Of a stretch of 18,273 nucleotides of DNA, positions 15,367 to 18,273 are shown in pieces. A model generated the notes under the pieces. It saw only the letters and a program-made list of their open reading frames with translations. It did no database searches and was not told the origin of the DNA. Source of the stretch: DSAR01 sp034437315 (GTDB lineage Bacteria; Chloroflexota; Anaerolineae; B4-G1); the NCBI GenBank assembly GCA_034437315.1, contig DAOTUC010000020.1:1-18273 (forward strand). Reading direction: 5' to 3'. How positions within the stretch are numbered: position 1 is the first letter of the stretch; each line of letters starts with the position of its first letter. The position numbers and the translations under genes were made by a program.

Positions 15367-17162
15367 CCACCCTCTCCCTCCTTCGGATCCTCCGGACTCT
15401 CCGGACCTTCTTGACTGGCCTGAATCGCCAGGTCGACAAAAACCGCAGCAGTCCAACCAAATGTTCTCGCCGCTGTCTCCGGCGGCTCCCCGGTCTCGGC
15501 ATTGTAATATTCGTAGATGCCCGGATGTGCCATCACCAATTCTAGCGTTTTGTCGCGCAACTTGCGGGCCAACTCGTGTTCTTCGATCTGTTCCAACGCC
15601 TCAATGAAGAAGTAATTGATGTTCACCCAGACCGGCCCGCGCCACATCGTCTGGGGATCGTAATGGGGATCGTTGCGGGCCACGGTGGGCAACACGTATT
15701 CGCCCCAGAATCGTTCGGGGTCAGTCAGATGCTCAAGGAGACGGAGACGAATGTCATCGGGCAACTGACCCGTCCACAGGGGATACAGGTTGAAGGGCGT
15801 CTCTACAGAGATGGGCTGACAATCCTGCATGGTATGGGCGCGAAAAATGCCCGCCTCTTCGTCCCAAAACGCCTCGACCATCCGCTTGACGATAGCGGCG
15901 GCCCTTCGTCGCCACATCGCGCCTTCGGCGTCCATCCCCAGGGCCTCGGCGATTTCCGCCAGCGAGCCCATCTGTACGCACAGGTAAGTATTCAAATCGG
16001 GGGACTCGACCGGCATCCCGTAATCCCACAACGGGCTGTCGTCAAGGCCGGAGGAGTAGGGGTGATTGTACTGCGCCAGACCGTCGACGTCGTCGTCGTT
16101 CATACTGAACCACCAGGCGTTCCAGCGCACGAGAGGCACGTACACTTCCTGCAGGAAATCCAGGTCTGGGGCAGTCTCGTGCAGCTTCATGGTCGCCCAG
16201 GCCAGGATGGGGGGCTTCGTCACCTCGGCGAAGATGGGATGGCCGATCTCGGCGATCACGCCTTCATCGTAGACTGCGTCGGGTAGCATCCCGTTGGGGA
16301 GTTGGCAGGCCAACATCGCGCGGATCTGGTTGCGGGCCAATTCGGCGTCGACGTGACGATAGGCCAGGGCGTGCATCGCGCTATCCCACAACCACAATCC
16401 CACGTAATGGATTTTGGAAGGCAGCATCGCCTCGTAGGCCACTCGGCCCTGGGGGCTGATGAGGTTATTCCCCATCACCCACCAGGCGAACGCGTACGTC
16501 GCGCGGTATCGTTCATCCACGTCGGGCGTCTGTTCAAGCCAATCCCGCCACCGGGCCTTGGCCGCCGAACAGGAGGCAGAGAAGGCGTTCACATCCAGGT
16601 CTAAATCGGATTTCTCGTGAACGGCTAACACGATCGCGCTGTCATCCTCCGCCTGGACGATAAACTCGACCGTATATCCGCCCCCCTCTGGGGTGATCTG
16701 ATTACGCACGGTTTGGGCGTCGGCGGCGTAAGCCAGATTGCGAATCGCCTTGAAGACGCCTCCCTGTTCGGTTTCCTCCCAGAACTGGGGCAAGACGTGA
16801 AAGCGCAATCCGGCCCGCACGCCTGGGGGCAAGCCGAAAGCGAGGGTGTGATTGTCCTGAAAAACTAAAGCGAAATCACCCAGGCGGGTGTGAAAATACA
16901 CAACGTGCGGATAGGTCACCACGTCAAAGTCGATGATCCCCCCATCCTCGTCGATCAGGCAGAGGTCACGCACGAAGGGTGGGCGACTTCGGTAAGCGTC
17001 GATGCCCGGTTGGAGCGCGGTCAGCCTCTCGGCCAATTTGATGGACAAACGACGCCGTTCCGGGTCGCCAAAGACCAGCAGACGGGATCCCCGGTCGCTA
17101 AAGGGCACCTGGGTGATGTCTATGTGATTGCGAAGTATTTCGAGATAATTTCGTTCTACCAT
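15363..17162 (-). CDS. GH63-like (alpha/alpha)6 glycoside hydrolase
   Basis: A 599-aa protein with an N-terminal beta-rich domain (about 25-190) and an (alpha/alpha)6 barrel (about 200-585). Barrel motifs are WLWDSAMHA (257-265), NGMLPDAVYDE (290-300), GLDDSPLWD (372-380), MWRGPVWVNINYFF (506-519) and YEYYNAETGE (550-559). These match the clan that includes GH63 glucosidases, GH37 trehalases and the bacterial mannosylglycerate/glucosylglycerate hydrolases. GLDDSP and the YEYYN region hold the expected acid and base residues. No signal peptide is visible, so it acts in the cytoplasm. The acidic Gly/Glu/Pro tail (585-599) runs into the ATGA overlap with otsA. It lies 6 nt after rpmI. No strong ribosome binding site is seen, so translation may depend on rpmI. 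Likely substrates are trehalose or a hexosylglycerate. A GH15-like or amylo-glucosidase assignment is less likely. Confidence 0.8.
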   Translation of the reverse strand: MVERNYLEILRNHIDITQVPFSDRGSRLLVFGDPERRRLSIKLAERLTALQPGIDAYRSRPPFVRDLCLIDEDGGIIDFDVVTYPHVVYFHTRLGDFALVFQDNHTLAFGLPPGVRAGLRFHVLPQFWEETEQGGVFKAIRNLAYAADAQTVRNQITPEGGGYTVEFIVQAEDDSAIVLAVHEKSDLDLDVNAFSASCSAAKARWRDWLEQTPDVDERYRATYAFAWWVMGNNLISPQGRVAYEAMLPSKIHYVGLWLWDSAMHALAYRHVDAELARNQIRAMLACQLPNGMLPDAVYDEGVIAEIGHPIFAEVTKPPILAWATMKLHETAPDLDFLQEVYVPLVRWNAWWFSMNDDDVDGLAQYNHPYSSGLDDSPLWDYGMPVESPDLNTYLCVQMGSLAEIAEALGMDAEGAMWRRRAAAIVKRMVEAFWDEEAGIFRAHTMQDCQPISVETPFNLYPLWTGQLPDDIRLRLLEHLTDPERFWGEYVLPTVARNDPHYDPQTMWRGPVWVNINYFFIEALEQIEEHELARKLRDKTLELVMAHPGIYEYYNAETGEPPETAARTFGWTAAVFVDLAIQASQEGPESPEDPKEGEGG

Positions 17163-17168
17163 CCGTCG

Positions 17169-17378
17169 CTACGATTTGGGTTGCTTCAATCCCAACAATC
17201 GGCGAACTCGTTGCCGATCTACTCGGTCCACCGGCTGATATTTATCGAACGAACGACGCACGCGCTTGGACTTCGTGCGTCGCAGGTGACTGCGTCGATT
17301 TTTCAACCGTCGTAACTTCCGACGACCCGTCACTTTGAAGCGTTTAGCTGTGGACTTATGTGTCTTCATCTTGGGCAT
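17169..17378 (-). CDS. rpmI: 50S ribosomal protein bL35
   Basis: A 69-aa basic protein with the bL35 signature MPKMKTHKSTAKRFKVTGR followed by KNRRSHL and KSKRVRR. It is slightly longer than the usual 64-66 aa because of a tail after residue 60. It joins the 23S rRNA in the large subunit. A strong AAGGAGG (minus strand, 17391-17397) precedes the ATG with a 12-nt spacer, which is longer than usual. In most bacteria rpmI lies between infC and rplT; neither is here. Instead the gene follows a PadR regulator and precedes sugar-metabolism genes at 6-nt spacing, so its expression may be tied to the trehalose operon. The foldback element B ends less than 10 bases upstream of its ribosome binding site. 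Confidence 0.93.
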   Translation of the reverse strand: MPKMKTHKSTAKRFKVTGRRKLRRLKNRRSHLRRTKSKRVRRSFDKYQPVDRVDRQRVRRLLGLKQPKS

Positions 17379-17405
17379 ATGGAATGAACACCTCCTTATA
17401 TAGCA

Positions 17406-17498
17406 TAGAAAGACTATTAAAAAATTCGCTCAGAGGCCCGTCCTCGGGCCGATTAGCGCCCCCAGGACGGCGGCTAGAGCAATTGTTTAGACACTCTA
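17406..17498 (+). repeat. Foldback element copy B between padR and rpmI
   Basis: The element runs from TAGAAAGACT to the ACTCTA region. The arms AATTCGCTCAGAGGCC and AATTGCTCTAGCCG are imperfectly complementary. The core hairpin is CCGTCCT-CGGG against CCCC-AGGACGG. On the minus strand it occupies most of the 5' region of rpmI, so the rpmI promoter must lie inside it or in the upstream padR gene. Confidence 0.85.
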
Positions 17499-17505
17499 TA
17501 GCCTC

Positions 17506-18021
17506 TCACTGGGAAAGATTTTCTAACGTCCGCGTCAGCCAATCGATCTCGCTCATAGCTGCGACCAGCCCGAAATCGAAGGCCAGGCGTTGACCTAGCG
17601 CCACCGTCCCGTCGCATCCTTCGGCGACCTGCGCTAACGCCTCCAGGTGGAACTCGACCTGAGCGCGTCTCTTCTGAAGATAGGTCACCAATTCCTCCTG
17701 TGACAGGCTGCCAGCCAACATCAAGCGCATCAAAAAGGTCTTCAACGAGACATCCGATTCAATCGGTTGCTTGATCCAGGCCCTCAGATCACGTCTGCCC
17801 GCCTCAGTAATGGTGTAGATTTTTCGCGCTGGCTTGTCGTTATTCTGGATGACGTTCACTGTCACCAAAGCGTCATCCAACAAAGCGTGCAACGTGGGAT
17901 AGACGCTGCCAAAACTGGGGCTAGCGACCAACCAATCCAGGCTCTTTAGAAAAAGCTTGATGTCATATCCTGACATTGGCTGTTCGGCGAGCAAACCCAA
18001 AATAAAATAACGGAAATTCAC
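17506..18021 (-). CDS. PadR-family transcriptional regulator
   Basis: A 171-aa regulator. The N-terminal winged helix (about 1-85) has the PadR pattern 'FRYFILGLL', 'MSGYDIK', 'SFGSVYPTLHALLDDALVT' and 'KIYTITEAGRRDLRAW'. The C-terminal helical part (about 95-171) is the dimerisation arm of the longer PadR/Vir-type group. PadR proteins generally repress nearby genes and respond to small molecules. GGAGG (minus strand, 18030-18034) lies 8 nt before GTG 18021. This start puts ILGLL near residue 7, as in the family. A GTG at 18036 would add five residues but has no ribosome site. Foldback copies B and C flank the gene on both sides. It is the first gene of the minus-strand group and may control itself and the trehalose operon, though I see no clear operator. 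Confidence 0.88.
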   Translation of the reverse strand: MNFRYFILGLLAEQPMSGYDIKLFLKSLDWLVASPSFGSVYPTLHALLDDALVTVNVIQNNDKPARKIYTITEAGRRDLRAWIKQPIESDVSLKTFLMRLMLAGSLSQEELVTYLQKRRAQVEFHLEALAQVAEGCDGTVALGQRLAFDFGLVAAMSEIDWLTRTLENLSQ

Positions 18022-18040
18022 AACGTCAGCCTCCACACGA

Positions 18041-18132
18041 TAGAGAGACCAAAAAAATTCGCTCAGAGGCCCGTCCTCGGGTCGATTAACGCCCCCGGGA
18101 CGGTGACTAGAGCCATTATTTAAGACTCTCTA
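18041..18132 (+). repeat. Foldback element copy C upstream of padR
   Basis: The element is bounded by perfect 7-bp inverted ends, TAGAGAG (18041-18047) and CTCTCTA (18126-18132). It shares the AATTCGCTCAGAGG and CGATTA core with copies A and B. The central stem is CCGTCC-T-CGGG against CCCG-GGACGG. It begins 20 bases before the chosen padR start, so it covers the position where the padR promoter would be expected. Confidence 0.85.
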
Positions 18133-18148
18133 GACGATTCAGATTGTT

Positions 18149-18273
18149 GGTTCTCTGGGATTTCGCATGGCGAGACCCTAAAGGTTTTGCTCAAGGCCGC
18201 GCAAACAACGTTTTTGCCTTAAACAATGACCTTTTTCCATCAAAACCAGCGCAAAAACCTTTAGGGTCTATGA
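18149..18273 (-). repeat. Right copy of the 125-bp terminal inverted repeat
   Basis: This is the exact reverse complement of 1-125. Its outer end coincides with the last base of the window, just as the left copy begins at base 1. Such symmetric ends are typical of an assembled contig that terminates in a shared repeat, but an inverted-repeat-bounded segment is also possible. It lies about 130 bp upstream of the padR-like gene. Confidence 0.95.
18173..18269. mobile_element. MITE-like palindromic element, right copy (97 bp)
   Basis: This is the inverted twin of the element at 5-101, with identical sequence. It has the same 16-bp terminal inverted repeats ending in the AGACCCTAAAGG motif. The 24 bp on its inner side are also identical to the left copy, so the two sites are related by duplication beyond the element, or the repeat family is larger than the palindrome. 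Confidence 0.7.

Noticed and set aside
15366..15456. N-terminal extension of the trehalose-6-phosphate synthase
   Set aside because: The extra 30 residues are Gly/Ser/Arg-rich, overlap the upstream gene and lack a start signal. The ATGA overlap at 15366 is the better start.
15576..16286. 236-codon plus-strand frame opposite the GH63-like gene
   Set aside because: Antisense shadow of conserved barrel motifs on the other strand.
11663..18132. CRISPR array from the repeated 92-bp elements
   Set aside because: Only three copies, kilobases apart and with genes between them. Repeat length and spacing are unlike CRISPR, and no cas genes are present.
1..18273. Autonomous transposon or integrative element bounded by the terminal inverted repeats
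   Set aside because: No transposase, integrase, resolvase or replication gene is encoded inside, so only a passive, repeat-bounded segment or a contig endpoint is supported.

Overview
The window reads as a piece of a GC-rich Chloroflexota genome (Anaerolineae-like; inferred). The clues are Thr/Pro-rich 'TPTP' linkers between membrane and sensor regions, the 'LPLVMR' linker in a secreted protein, frequent zinc-ribbon fusions, and serine/threonine kinases of the 'GQGGMGAVY' type. There is no rRNA, tRNA, CRISPR array, transposase or integrase.

The two ends are perfect 125-bp inverted copies of each other (1-125 and 18149-18273). Each copy contains a 97-bp palindromic, MITE-like unit. The window may therefore be a whole contig that ends in a dispersed repeat, or a segment held between two inverted repeats.

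Left two thirds (about 207-11649, plus strand): a eukaryotic-type phosphosignalling island. In order it encodes a membrane FHA protein; a zinc-ribbon/pseudokinase/PP2C phosphatase fusion; a secreted protein with two DUF11 repeats and a PPC domain; a triple zinc-ribbon FHA protein; a transmembrane Ser/Thr kinase with a large ectodomain; a bacterial DA1-family zinc peptidase, which lacks an ATG/GTG/TTG start and probably starts at ATC; a von Willebrand A protein; and a second transmembrane Ser/Thr kinase with a different ectodomain. Kinases (writers), PP2C (eraser) and FHA proteins (readers) are together, with the VWA protein and the DA1 peptidase as possible scaffold and effector.

Right third (18021-11752, minus strand): a PadR regulator, ribosomal protein bL35 (rpmI, without infC or rplT), a GH63-like (alpha/alpha)6 glycoside hydrolase, trehalose-6-phosphate synthase, a GT4 glycosyltransferase and trehalose-6-phosphate phosphatase. 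The last four form a compact compatible-solute operon with short gaps and one ATGA overlap.

Three copies of a ~92-bp imperfect foldback element lie in this right part. One fills the convergent junction at 11663-11754, one lies between padR and rpmI, and one lies just upstream of padR. All have the same orientation and a conserved hairpin with compensating changes.
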